Below are positions 37,077 to 48,264 of a DNA stretch of 64,000 nt, one piece after another. Source of the DNA: Chamaecyparis obtusa (taxonomy: Eukaryota > Streptophyta > Pinopsida > Cupressales > Cupressaceae); NCBI GenBank assembly GCA_027943335.1, contig BSBK01004079.1:1-64000 (forward strand), read 5' to 3'. The stretch's first letter is position 1. Every line of letters begins with the position of its first letter. Made by a program: the position numbers and the translations under genes. Under the pieces are notes generated by a model. That model had not been told where the DNA came from, did no database searches, and saw only the letters and a list, made by a program, of their open reading frames with translations.

Positions 37077-37856
37077 TGAATAAGGTGAAATAGTATCCAC
37101 CCTAAAATGTATGGGGAAAATATGAGATCTACTTGTAAATACAAACTCCAAAAGGAGAGATCCAAATTGATCAACCAAAAGGTTAATGCACAATTGAATC
37201 AATCTATGGAGAATATGAAAGATGAAGAAAACCTTATATTTCCCTATGGATAATATGTGCTTGAAATATGAAATAATTAAAAGGAAAATACTAACCTCAA
37301 AATAGGACAGATCTGGAAAATGCCAATTTCTGATGTCTGTGTGTAGTTTCCGGCAATTCTAGAACCTGTTTCAGACTGGAAATGTTGAGGCGAAGAAAAC
37401 CTAGAAAAATTTTATCTTTCCGATAGCAGGTAGTCATTGACCCTGATAAAAGGTCAAAGGCTACATTAATATTTTGAAGGTTGACTTTGATTGTGTTTAC
37501 AAATCTTGAAAGTTCATCGAAAAGGGAATCCAAATCCAAGGTCAGATCTGTAGCTTCAGACTTGTACCTACTAGAGAAAGAGGGTTTGTTGTTGTTTGTT
37601 TTGGGGGGTTTGCCTTGGTCAAACCCCAATTTAGGAATTAACCTTGAAATTGAATTGAAATTGTAATGTGCATAAACAAAGCAAATGGAACTTTTCACCT
37701 TGCTTATGTTGAAGTACTTGTAGAGGATTCGAATTCTCAAATCCAAAAGTAGGGATGCTCCAATGGATGTAGAATGAATGTAGGATGTCTCAAATCAATG
37801 GAATTTGATCTTCAACAACAATCTTGAATGGATCTTTACATATGAGGAGGCTTGGA
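37077..37856 (-). repeat. Tat-like 5' LTR (right copy), truncated
   Basis: Aligns with 30808-31590 of the left LTR up to GAGGAGGCTTGGATG, after which unrelated sequence (TGTCATGCCC) begins. Confidence 0.8.
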
Positions 37857-39595
37857 TGTCATGCCCATAAATTTACATGCAAAACATACCGACTTTTTTT
37901 TAAAAAGGTTATAAGTTTAAGTTTATGGTTAACAGTTGACTAAAGTTGTTTAGATAATATAGAGAAGGTGTTGGCTAACTTGATTGAGGATTTATTGTTA
38001 ACACTCACCCCTAGCATATCGAAATGCCCATCAAGTTCTAGGGTTAACTATCAAGTCATAGTCCATTAAATTGATAATTCACTAAATGTCGGTAAATCAA
38101 CTATTAATGGTTTCCAAAGTCTTTCCTTAACCTTAAGATCTATCTTAGGATTAAACCAAAGATTAACATATTAAATTATCTAGGATTAGGTAAGTGATTA
38201 CTATGGTATTAAACAATACCAAATTAAATATAATCTAATTTTAAACCAAAATGAAATTAACTAAGTTATTTATACAACTAGCCAACCCAAATAATCTTAC
38301 TGGATTAATAAATCAATTTAATTACATTAATTAATAAATCAATTAAAAGAATTTACCTAACAAACTAGATAAAACAAATTAGATAAATTCTAATAGTACA
38401 AAATTAATCTATTTATACTTACTAAATTAATTTTAGAAACAAATTCCTCAATATAAAATAGCTAAAGTACACCATCTAAAGAAAATAATTTTTCTAAATA
38501 AAATAAACTATCAATTAAATATATTAATTAATAATTTTGGAATATTAATTAATAATTATATAAAGTATTGATTACTAAAATAACCATTGCAAAAGAAATG
38601 GAAATCTAATTAAAACACCAAGAATGAAGGGACATCTATAGGTACATAGTCAACCATGAATTTTCCATAGCGTAAATATTTACACAATAAAAATTTAAAC
38701 CCATCACAAGACAAGCACAAACAAAGTGAATGTCTCCTAAGGGAAAAGGGCTAGTGCTGCACATAAAGAAAGACTCTAATGACATAAGTCTTAGGGAAGT
38801 AAAATATAGCAAATAAATAGTGGAGGGACAACTTCAAATACATAAAATAAGTAGCTGCCATTATATACTACACAATAGATACAAATATTTTTTGATAAAC
38901 AATAGGGCGATTGTGTTACCAATATCACCAAAGCTTCCATGCTAACAATTGACTCATAAGGTTGGAAAAGACCATTGTTAAACATGGTGCCAATTGAGTA
39001 TAACATGACAGGAAGACAATGCCCTAACATATAAAGGATAAAATTGCCCAAGCAAAGTAATGATTACAATCATTTATAACAATAAATTATACAAGATAAT
39101 GTTGGTGGACACTATAGTAAAACCAATTTACAGATGCAACTATTTCCATAACTAACAAGAGACACAAACCTTGTCAATGAAAAATTTTCAATTTCCTAGT
39201 CAATCATGAAACACATTTGAGTCCCATTCAAATGACATCACACCATTTTCAATTTCTTTCTTGTTTTGAATCTGAAATCTGAATGATAGTAGGAGACAAG
39301 ATAAAAGGAAATAAAACCCTACCTTCAAGTTTAATTATCGACAACCAAGTAGAGAAATTTTTCTTGCAAATCCGTTGTCTAGGCTTGGCCCAAAACTCCT
39401 ACCAAAAAAATACACAAGAACTAGAAAAAAAAATCTCCTCCAAAATATTTTTCCTTTTAATCTCCCGGAAAGAACTCCCTTCAAACAATCCAAAATAAAC
39501 ATTAAAAATGCCCTTTAGGAGGTTACATAAGAATGTAACCAATTCTCACATTTGATAAAATCAAGAATACAAATAAAATAAACTCTAGCAAACAT
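37857..39595. mobile_element. LTR-like repeat E, left part
   Basis: It starts TGTCATGCCC at the break in the Tat LTR. Positions about 38585-39595 match 42449-43485 (shared words include GAATGAAGGGA, ATAGTGGAGGGACAACTTCAAA, CAATTGACTCATAAGGTTGG and TAGGCTTGGCCCAAAACTCC). No protein domain is visible. With the right part it could make a roughly 2.5 kb LTR, which is inference. Confidence 0.45.
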
Positions 39596-40494
39596 TAATA
39601 TTATAATTTTTTGTTATATATTATCTTGATTCTACCCTCTTCCTTGATAAGTGTAAATTTGGCTACTCAAAAAATCTATGTTAGATGTATAATAGATTCA
39701 AATTAAGTGATGAGAACAAATTGATAAAAATAGACTTATAGGAGGTTATTCCTAAATTGCCTCTCCACTTTAGATTTATTATCTCAAGTTCCTATTATTT
39801 ACTATTTTAGTAAAAAAATAAAATTGATAAATAGAATCATTCTATACTCTAGAGAATAAATTGAACTAATCAATATATAAAAAAATTATAACATTGTATA
39901 TATATATAGATGGCATACTATTATGAAGCCTTGTAACCTATATATGTCATCAATCATCAACTGTACGTAAATGATACTCTAATAAATCTACAATGTAACA
40001 ATAAATGATACCCAAAATCTTCTCAACAAAATCGATATATAAAAGTAGATAAACAACTGTAGCTTGTAAGCTACCGTGATACCAAGCCCCTAGACGTGGG
40101 AAAATTTTCCGACTAATTTGCTAACAGGCGGATGACTCGTATTCTTTGAACAAGGAATCCTACGTTGAAGGAGGACGTTCACTGCGTTTTTAACAGGTGG
40201 AAGATGGAAATCTAACAAGCAAATATTTAAACGAAAACTACTCACCGAAGTCACGGATGGCGCAGTCCCACTCTCTTCATGAAGAAATATGCTTGGTTTC
40301 GTCAGTGAACCAGATTTTGTTAGATGCCATGTTCAAGGAGGACACTTTAAACAGGTGGAATCATTAGTCACCATAACCTATTCAACGAATATTTTAACAC
40401 TTAGTCATATGCGGACTCTTTGACACGCACTATGAGTTTGAACGCCTCTCGCTCAAAATTTTAACTACAGTTTGAACTATTCAGAATGTGTTCT
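39596..40494 (+). promoter_or_regulatory. upstream region of peptide locus B
   Basis: Shared with loci A, C and D: TATATAAAAGTAG near 40034, CTAGACGTGGG near 40090, GGATGACTCG near 40130 and GGAGGACGTTCACTGCG. B alone retains the roughly 300 bp between these and the TATA box. The empty counterpart of the LINE insertion sites, ACTCAAAAAATCTATGTT, lies near 39664. Confidence 0.55.
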
Positions 40495-40505
40495 CTATAA
40501 ATATA
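40495..40505 (+). promoter_or_regulatory. TATA box of peptide gene B
   Basis: CTATAAATATA matches the plant TATA consensus. It lies about 100 bp before the ATG at 40597, giving an expected start near 40530 and a short leader. No equivalent is left in loci A, C or D. Confidence 0.6.
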
Positions 40506-40596
40506 GCTGCCTTTCCCTTCTCCGTCTTTATCTTCCTCGTCTTCTTCTGCCATTGCATATCTGAGCCAAGTGATTGGGTATCTGAAACAGTGTCCA

Positions 40597-40941
40597 ATGG
40601 GGAAGTCAGTGGCCATCATGCTCATACTTGTTATCTCGCTCATTTCGATATTCACTTGCCATGTCTCCGCTACGCGTGGCATGCAGGCCCAGGCGAGTGA
40701 AGAAGGTGGGCGTGTGTTAAGAAGTTGTAGAGACTGCAGAAGGTATAATCCAGATCCCCGCTGCTGCAGACCACCCAGAGCTACAGCATCTCCAGTGAAA
40801 CAATCGGTGGAGCATGTTAGTACAGAAGGTGAGCATGTTACTACAGAAGGTGGGCATGGAACGTTTAAAAGTTGCAGAGACTGCAAAAGGTATAATCCAG
40901 ATCCCCGCTGCAGAGGGTGCGAGCCACATACCACAACCTAA
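40597..40941 (+). CDS. secreted two-module Cys-rich peptide precursor (copy B, intact)
   Basis: 114 codons from the first in-frame ATG after the TATA box. Residues 1-25 form a signal peptide (MGKSVAIMLILVISLISIFT core, then CHVSA as a plausible cleavage site). Residues 43-58 and 92-108 are the modules SCRDCRRYNPDPRCC and SCRDCKRYNPDPRCRGC, with Cys at 44, 47, 56, 57 and 93, 96, 105, 108. The linker contains EHV(S/T)TEG twice. Even cysteine number, signal peptide and tandem modules are typical of exported peptides processed or disulphide-folded in the apoplast. I do not recognise the family. The Cys-(8 residues)-Cys loop with Pro-Asp-Pro loosely recalls double-headed serine protease inhibitors, but spacing differs from Bowman-Birk loops. 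Single exon as read. Best gene candidate in the window. Confidence 0.75.
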   Translation: MGKSVAIMLILVISLISIFTCHVSATRGMQAQASEEGGRVLRSCRDCRRYNPDPRCCRPPRATASPVKQSVEHVSTEGEHVTTEGGHGTFKSCRDCKRYNPDPRCRGCEPHTTT

Positions 40942-41055
40942 CCAGTCTAATCATCGCTGGGGGAGCATGTTACAGCAGGGTCAGATGGATTGGCAATATT
41001 CTACATGCTGTTTTACATATCTAGTTAGCCTAGTATAGTAGTAATATTTAAATAA

Positions 41056-41075
41056 GTATGAATAAATAAAGAAAT
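41056..41075 (+). terminator. polyadenylation signals of gene B
   Basis: GAATAAATAAAGAAATCCTG contains AATAAA about 120 bp after the stop codon and is conserved at about 14778 downstream of copy A. Confidence 0.55.
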
Positions 41076-41704
41076 CCTGCAATTACTTATGTTGTTGAAG
41101 GAAGATGAGTTGTTGTTGTTTCATAGAATACAAATTCGCTGTCACTCCTTTTTTATTTGTGTTCTTCTAATTCCATTTTAATATAAATGTCTATTTTTAT
41201 TTTTATATTTATTTTTATTTCTACCGTTCATATTTCATTAGAGATAGTTTAAGGAAGGAATTTGAATGAAATTATGTATAATTAAATATTATAAATTGTT
41301 ATGGGAACCTATGTGCTTAATTTCTAATATACAAATGTTCAGTTTCGATGTTGAATCTAAATAAAATATTGATTATGAGGTTTTTAATGTTAAAAATCTA
41401 TAATGTTAACTGTTTTTTAAAATACAATGTTATCGATTTTATTTCATATTATTTGTTGAAATATAATTTTCAAATGTAAAATCAATTATAACTTATGTGA
41501 GAAAATAAATGCAAACTAGAACCTTCAGTCACATATTATTGACTATGAAAATGTTGTACATATGAAATAGTTGAAGTTTCTTTTGCTTTCTTATCAATTG
41601 ACATCGTTATATTTATTAAGTAAATGTTCGCTAGTGGATCTTCTATAATAAATGGAATAAAAATATTTTTCCTTAAATCATGTAACATAAAAATAATTTT
41701 TCTC
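41076..41704. other. AT-rich 3' flank of locus B
   Basis: Homologous to 14800-15480 downstream of locus A, including the single copy of the segment that is tandemly duplicated there. No coding signal. Confidence 0.5.
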
Positions 41705-42400
41705 ATTTGAGCTTATAGTTTTTCTTCTATTATAACATCCTTTGTTGCTTCTAGTTTTTCTTCCAAGTTTGCTTCCAGTTTAGCTTCCCATTCTTCTTCC
41801 AATTTTTCTTCTATTTTTACTTCCAATTTTCTTCATGTGTTGCTTCTAGCTTTGCTTCCATTATAATGTTATTTGTTGCTTTTGATTCTACTTCAAAGTT
41901 TTCTTTTGGTTTTTCTTCCCATTTTTCTATTAGTTTTTCTTCTCCTATTGCTTGGACAATTTTGCTTCCATTATAACGTTCTTTGTTACTTCTGGTTTTT
42001 CTTCCAGGTTTGCTTTCAGTTTTTATTCTAGTTACACTTCTTTTTTTCTTTCAAGTTTTGTTTCTTGTGTTGCTTCCAATTTCACTTCCTTTATGACACC
42101 ATTTGTTTCTTCTAGTCTTGCTTCCAGGTGTACTTCTAGTTTTTCTTTCCATTTTACTTCTAGTTTTTCTTTTGGTTATTCTTCTAGTTGTACTTCTTGT
42201 ATTGCTTCCAATTTTTCTTTAATTATAATGTCCTTTCTTTCTTTCTTTCTTCTAGTGTTGCTTCTAATTTTTCTTCTTGTGTTTCTTCCAATTTTTCTCT
42301 TGCTTTGCTTCCAAGTTTGCTTCTAGTTTGTCTCCCAATATTACTTCTAGGTTTCCTCCCTTTTTGCTTCCATTTTTGTCTCCTAATATTGTTTCTAGAA
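41705..42400. repeat. T/C-rich minisatellite built on GCTTC(T/C)A(G/A)TTTTTCTTCC words
   Basis: About 700 bp of imperfect 12-18 bp words (CTTCTAGTTTTTCTTCC, CTTCCAATTTTTC, TTGCTTCCA). One strand is almost purely pyrimidine. Long Ser/Phe-rich open frames at 41952-42442 are products of the repeat. Not seen next to the other loci. Confidence 0.85.
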
Positions 42401-42448
42401 TTTCAATACCCTAACATAGGATATACATCCCTATTGGACTAATATACA

Positions 42449-44310
42449 ACAATTTCCAAAGAAAGGGAAATCCAATTAAAATACCAAGAATGAAGGGATA
42501 ATTATAGGTATGTATACAACCATGAATTTTCCATAGCCTAAATATTTACATGATAAACATTTAAAGGCACCACAAGACAAGCTTGAACAAAGTGCTATCT
42601 CCTAAGGGAGAAAGGTCAGCACTACATAAAGGAAGACTATAATGGCATAAATCTTAAGGAAGTAAAAAATAGTAAATAAATAGTGGAGGGACAACTTCAA
42701 AGACATAAAATAAATAACTACCATTATATACTACACAATAGATACTAGTGCAAAAGAAACAAAATACAAACACTTTTTAACAAACAAAAGGGCGGTTGTG
42801 TTACCAATATTTCCAAAGCTTCCACACTAACAATTGACTCATAAGGTTGGAAAAGAAATTTGTAAAACATGGTGCTAATTGAGTATAAAAAAATAGGAAG
42901 ACAATCCCCTAACATATTATAAAGAAGAAAATTTCCCAAGAAAACTAACGATCACAATCATTTATAACAATAAATTATACAAGAGAATTTTGGTGTACAC
43001 TATAGTAAAACCAATTTATAGATGCAACTATTTTCATAACTAACAAGAGACATGAACCCTGCTAATGAAAACTTTTTAATTTCCTGATCGATCATGAAAC
43101 ACATTCCAGTCTCATTCAAATGACATCAAACCATTTTCAATTATTTTCTTGTTTTGAATTTGTAATTTCAGTGACAGTAGGAAACAAAAAAAATGAAATA
43201 AAACCTTCCCTCTAAGTTTAATTATCGAGAACCAACTAAAGAAGTCTTTGGATTTCAAATCCTTTGTCTAGGCTTGGCCCAAAACTCCAACCAAGAAAAA
43301 ATGCAAGAACTAGAAAGAAAATATCCTCCAAATATTTTTCCCTTTTAATCTCCCCAAAAGAACTCCCTCAAAACAATCCAAAATAAACATGAAAAATTCC
43401 CTTGAGGAGGTTACATGGGAATGCAACCAATTCTTACACCTACTCAAATCAAGAATATAAATAAATCAAACTCTAGAAAACATTAATATTATAATCGAAT
43501 AATCTCATTATTAAAATAATATAAAGAAAAATATTAATATTAATCTTAATTGTCATTTAATATAACCCCAAAGTAATAATAATCCACCTATAAGTAGGGA
43601 CTATAAAGTATTTCGATCGCATAGTCATAGTCATAAATAATAAATTACGATATTACTTTAGGCATATTAAATACATATGCATTCATATGCATGCATCCAT
43701 GAATTTATACCAATTGGTCTTCTATTTGAATATCAAAATACTTAAATGATTGAAGTTGACAAAGCCAATAGAACTAATATCCTTAAATGAGAAAATTACT
43801 CAAAATATAGTTAATCCAAAATATTATACCATAATAAAAGTACTCTCAAATCATACCATGATAAAGAGACATAATGCTTCAAAAAAAAAAAAAACACATA
43901 AGAAAAGGTATTACATTTCATATTGCATTTTTCTCCCTATCTTTTACTTAAATGTGAGTTTTAGAGTAATTATCATTTACTCCAGCCTAAGTTCCACTTA
44001 GGTAAATATTAGTTGCAATTGAATATTTCCTATGTGCATCACTATCTGCTACCATGTAGTTGTTATCACCCACCCTACCTATTCCTGGGCACGATGGGAA
44101 CACATGTCTCTTTTTGCCTTACATTCTCTCTCCCCATGCCTATATAAGTAGTTACATTTGCAAATAATCTAAGCAATATATTTTATTTCCTAATAATTTC
44201 TTGTTTCTCTCTTGTAGAAGTTGTAGTTGTCACGATCCTCACTTGGGAGCATTGCTTCAACACTATAAGTACCATGTAGAGGTGTATTTGTCTAGGGGTT
44301 TGTGAACAAT
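42449..44310. mobile_element. LTR-like repeat E, right part
   Basis: The first about 1,040 bp match 38585-39595. The rest has a CCTATATAAGTAG TATA-like site at about 44139, followed by a T-rich leader-like stretch, and ends near AACAATACACA, where the common upstream sequence of the peptide loci (GTCTAATTTTA) begins. The layout resembles the promoter half of an LTR inserted upstream of locus C. Confidence 0.45.
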
Positions 44311-44329
44311 ACACAAGTCTAATTTTATT

Positions 44330-44443
44330 TTATTTTTTAATTTTATTTTAGTTGTTCATATGATAATTTTTTGGTATATATTATCTTGATTCTACCCTAT
44401 TCCTTGACCAAGTGTAAATTTGGCAACTCAAAAAATCTATGTT
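44330..44443 (+). repeat. peptide locus C, upstream block, left of the LINE
   Basis: TTTTAGTTGTTCATATGATAATTTTTT and TTGATTCTACCC words match loci A and D. The last 17 bases (CTCAAAAAATCTATGTT, 44427-44443) are the LINE target duplication. Confidence 0.7.
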
Positions 44444-45112
44444 TTGGATAGATAAAGCAACAAGAGGGTGCTAGCCCAAGGAACAAAGGACTAGTAGCAC
44501 ATTAATGGAACTAGTCAAAGCAGATATAACCGTTTAACAGTATAATCACCGAGTCCAAATCTGCCCCTATCAAAAACATAAACCACAATACTAATCAAAT
44601 GAATTAAAATAGAGTACTTAGAATGAGTAGTAGAATGTAAAGTATTAGTTAAAAGCCACGTAGGGCTTAACAAAAAGATATAAAAACTAACATTAACCCC
44701 AACCACAAAATAGGGGATCCTAGGGCTAGGCCCAGTCAAAATTAGCCAACACATGGAAACCAGAACTAATTCTTCCCACCCAACTGCTTAGACAGCAAGG
44801 TCCTCACCCACTCTTCTTGCAGAAACAGGAAAATATCCTTTTTTGTCCTCATTCACTTCCAGAGTGCCGCTCGCTAGCTTTTCCTACAGATGATAGAGGG
44901 TCATAGTTGAAGCATGCATGACCTTCAAGCAAAATTTGTTGGTCAGCTCGCATTGGTTCATCAGATCCTGCATATTTTTCTTAATCTTTGCAATATCTTT
45001 GTCCAAGTTTGCGAACCTCCTTTTAAGAGTTCCTTTGAAATTGTTTTTGTCCTCTGAGGCCTGGGTATTGTAATCAGAGGTAGGGGCTTATCCTAGGGAT
45101 CTTGAGCAGGAC

Positions 45113-46681
45113 TCAGGGGTGGGGTAGGGATATTGGGGGTTTCCATGGCTTGCTTGGGGTAGGGAACAAGGTTGTTACCAGTCCTAGGGGGATCATATGA
45201 TCATCCAAGGAATCATTCATGGACTCAATGGTTTGGGAGTCTTTTTCAATAATGGAATGCTCTTTAGAGGCCATTTTTAGTAGCCTAGTTTTACATTGCT
45301 CCTTGGCAATTTTGTTTGACCTCCTGTGACCCAAGCCACTCAAATCCACCTCTAGATTAACCTGGCTCTCCATTATTTTTCTTTTTTTGGGCCTACATTC
45401 AGTCTCCAGAGTACTGTCAGCCTCCTTCCTATCTCTAATATCCATAGACTCAGAGACATAAGACTCCTACTGGCCTTCCTTCCTATTGAATGGGTTTTTA
45501 ACACATTTTTTGCGGGTTCTACCTTCTTTAGCACCCAACTCAGGCTCCTGGATGACATAGATGGAGTGGGAGAAGGACTGGGTGGGATTTTTAGTTTTGG
45601 TTGGGGAATCCTCCTGGGTCATATGCTGGATAATCGAAGGGGGGGGGGGGGGTTGGGGTACCAGGAAGATAGCTTTTTGGAACTGGTAAATGCAGAGAAG
45701 GAGGCCTTGATGGAGGATAGGTATTGGCTTATCAGGGTTGTGCTTAATATCAAGGATATTACTCTCTATAGAGTGTACAAGATAGAAAGGAATGGAAATT
45801 AAATCCTTGTTTCTAATATAGTTTAGGAACGGTAAGTGGTAGTAGTAAAAAATAGTGAACTTGCCTTCCAGCATGAAGTATTTCATCACTATGAGGCAGA
45901 TTTTTAGCCAGAAGTCTGGCAGCACCTCCCTATTGAAGCCCCCCTACTTTTTCACCGACAGCTCACCGTCCTTAGAAAACTAGTTGAGGCTAGTAGGGTC
46001 AGGATTCCTACTGGTTTTTTTGTATTTTCTGCCCATCATAGAAAGCCCAGTCACCTTAGCTATGACCTCCTCATTCAGCTAGAAGTGGATGCCTCCAACA
46101 GAGACACTCCTATTGTTCTAGGATGACATGAACTATTTGGAGATTTTTTCATCATGCCCACCCTTCATTCTCTCGATAAAACCCCAAATGCCACTCTCCT
46201 TGCAATAATGTGTCACCAGTGCATTAGAGGTGAAAGCCTCATCAATTTTATTAGGCTCAATGCGGAGAGTGTTGCCTCCCATTTCAAAGTTCAGTCCCTC
46301 TTGTGCCAAAATATCTTGGAAAATAAAGCTTCGAGTGTTTCTGTAGAACTTAAAAAACCCTTTGTTTTTGCAAAGCCTTTTCGAGGAAGGTTTATACTTA
46401 AAATGCTGGCTTTGAGAATTTTTTTGGAAAACTAGCTCTGTACCGCTAGATCTAACAAATCTCTAGGTGCCATTAATAGCAATAATACCAGGGACACACT
46501 TGTTGTCCTTATTAGTAATGTAAGCCCTCTGATTCAGACAGCGCCTACTCCACACATTTAAAAGGTAATGATGATTCTTTATGGGAATTTGGGTTCTCCT
46601 TTCCATAATCATAAAAATCATCTGAACATGCCAGCACATGATCCAGTAAGGATTCGCAATGAAAATGACATCGTGACACAT
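45113..46681 (-). pseudogene. LINE post-RNase-H ORF, copy C
   Basis: Starts MCHDVIFIANPYWIMCWH at 46681, directly after the RNase H stop. Includes PIKNHHYLLNVWSRR, a DFWLKICLIVMKYF...FTIFYYYHLPFLN segment (about 45820-45925) and a basic RPKKRKIM stretch (about 45380). The frame is interrupted by stops and shifts. The sequence recalls the uncharacterised plant-transposon-associated proteins common in plant repeats; function unknown. Confidence 0.6.
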
Positions 46682-47375
46682 TTAAACAATGATATTCATT
46701 TCTCCCCCAATGAGTTGTTGAGTCACTAGAGGTAAATCACTAAGCACCCTCCAACTATTGAGTTTGGTTTGTTTTAGGCCCATTTTTTCCATTGAGTCAG
46801 CAACTGAATTCCCTTCTCTATATGTGTGAGCTATAGTAGTGCTCTAGAAGCTATTGATCAGCTCACCGATCTTCATAATAATAGGTCTAGCCTGCCAACC
46901 TGCACTAGCACCACTTTTGATGGCCTCAACAACCACTTTGGAATCCCCCTTGATTTTTAGCTGCCTGACGTTCATTTTTTTTCTGAATTTAATCCCCTAG
47001 AGAAGGGCCATTCCTTTCACCTGAGTGACAGTGCAGTTATTGATGGGCCCAGCATAAGCTAGTAGACAACCACCTCTGTGATCTCTTAGAACACCACCCC
47101 CTCCTTGGCCCATATTATTTTCCGCCCCATCAAATTTTAATTTGGTCCATCCTCTAGGGGGGGCGGCTCATCTGGTAGCTTTTCTAGCTATCTTTTTACC
47201 ATCATCAAACCTAGAGAACCCATCAAGGATGTTCCATCTATCAACAATTCTCACCTCCCAGGCAGCAGGAGGACACGGGGGAAGCTTCCATTTAGCCATC
47301 TTGGCTTTCTCACAGAAGAGCTTAGTTCCAATATGGAGGCATGTCTCAAAATGGTTACTCTCCTCTCTGAAGATC
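46682..47375 (-). pseudogene. LINE RNase H domain, copy C
   Basis: The minus reading matches the copy at 54955-55443: KLNFDG...GGGVLRD, GDSK-VV and HTYREGNSVAD words. The Glu expected in the second catalytic block is Lys in both copies. Contains stops. Confidence 0.65.
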
Positions 47376-47937
47376 CTCAAAAAATCTATGTTACATAGAC
47401 GATAGATTCAAATTAAGTGATGGGAGAAAATTGATAAATGTAGACTGATGGGAGGTTGCTCCTAATTTGCTTCTCAACTTTAGAATTATTATATCAAGTT
47501 CTTTCTTGTTATTTACTATTTTAGTAAAAAAATATTTTGAGAAATAGAATCATTCTATAATCTATACAATAAATTGAACTAATTATTGTATAAAAAATTA
47601 GATAAACATAGCATACTATTAGAAAACTTGTAACCTATATATGTCATCAATCATCAACTCTACATACATGATAAATGATAACCCGAAAAACAAGTAGAGA
47701 AACAATGTAGCTTGAAAGTTACCGTGATACCATCCCCCTAGACATGGGACAATTTTCTAACTAATTTGCTAACTGGCGGATGACTCACAATCTATGAACA
47801 AGGAATCCTATGTTGAAGGAGGACACCCTGCATTTTTAACAGGTGGAAGATGGAGAGCTCAGCCTCAGTCCCACCCTCTTAAGATAATAAATATCATTCC
47901 TGAATGCTTGGTTTCGTAAGTGAACCAGATTTCAGTA
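47376..47937 (+). pseudogene. peptide locus C: upstream block, coding region deleted
   Basis: It continues the locus sequence after the LINE (TAGATTCAAATTAAGTGATG, GGATGACTCAC, GGAGGACACC...). It ends near GTGAACCAGATTTCAG at 47937, where sequence equivalent to about 17347 in unit 1 follows. About 3 kb including the CDS is missing. The ACGTGG box is mutated to ACATGG. Confidence 0.65.
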
Positions 47938-48264
47938 ATAAAAAGGGAGGCTTGAAAAATATGAACCAAAAGGATCTCAATAATAAAAATTCCAAGAAAG
48001 TGAGAAGGAGAAGCAAAGCTTTCCTAGTTATGACCTTCATACTCTCATGTTAAAAACATTATGATTAAGTATTTTTTCTTTCTTATATAAGGATGTAGCA
48101 AGATTTAGTATTAAATTAAAATCAAGATGAAACAAGGGTCTTCAAAACATTAATAGTTATATCAATCTAAAAGAGCACTTTCAACCCTGGATGAAAAGAA
48201 ACTATTGCCTCCTACTACTCATCCTCCTCTTATTCCTCTTCGTCTTCCTCTTCCCCTCTTCTTC
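47938..48264. other. flank of locus C homologous to 17347-17690
   Basis: Shared words include AATAATAAAAATTCCAAGAAAGTGAG, CTCATGTTAAAAACATT and GATGTAGCAAGATTTAG. It ends in the CCT/CTT-rich tract that becomes the acidic tail of the next relic. Confidence 0.6.

Larger units (their letters stand above)
44444..47375 (-). mobile_element. 5'-truncated LINE in locus C
   Basis: Minus-strand L1-type LINE flanked by a perfect 17-bp target duplication (44427-44443 and 47376-47392). Its 3' end is at left (TTGCTTTATCTATCCAA on the minus strand). From the right it contains the RNase H domain, a conserved TAA-ATG junction, then a long degenerate second ORF. It lacks the RT part that the LINE at 52727 retains, a normal outcome of incomplete reverse transcription. 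Confidence 0.85.

Noticed and set aside
40570..40596. Upstream GTG start for the locus B peptide
   Set aside because: Plant initiation at GTG is improbable, and the ATG at 40597 places the hydrophobic core correctly for a signal peptide.
40488..40700. 70-codon ORF starting before the TATA box as the product of locus B
   Set aside because: Its ATG lies upstream of the TATA box and it reads the signal-peptide region in a different frame. The 40597 frame has a proper signal peptide and the Cys modules.
40639..40920. Bowman-Birk inhibitor identity for the two-module peptide
   Set aside because: The loops are Cys-(8)-Cys with Asn-Pro-Asp-Pro, not the nine-residue Cys-to-Cys Bowman-Birk loop with Ser-x-Pro-Pro, and the Cys pattern does not match.
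41952..42326. 124-codon Ser/Phe-rich ORF as a membrane protein
   Set aside because: It is a translation of the T/C-rich minisatellite, and another frame of the same tract is also open.
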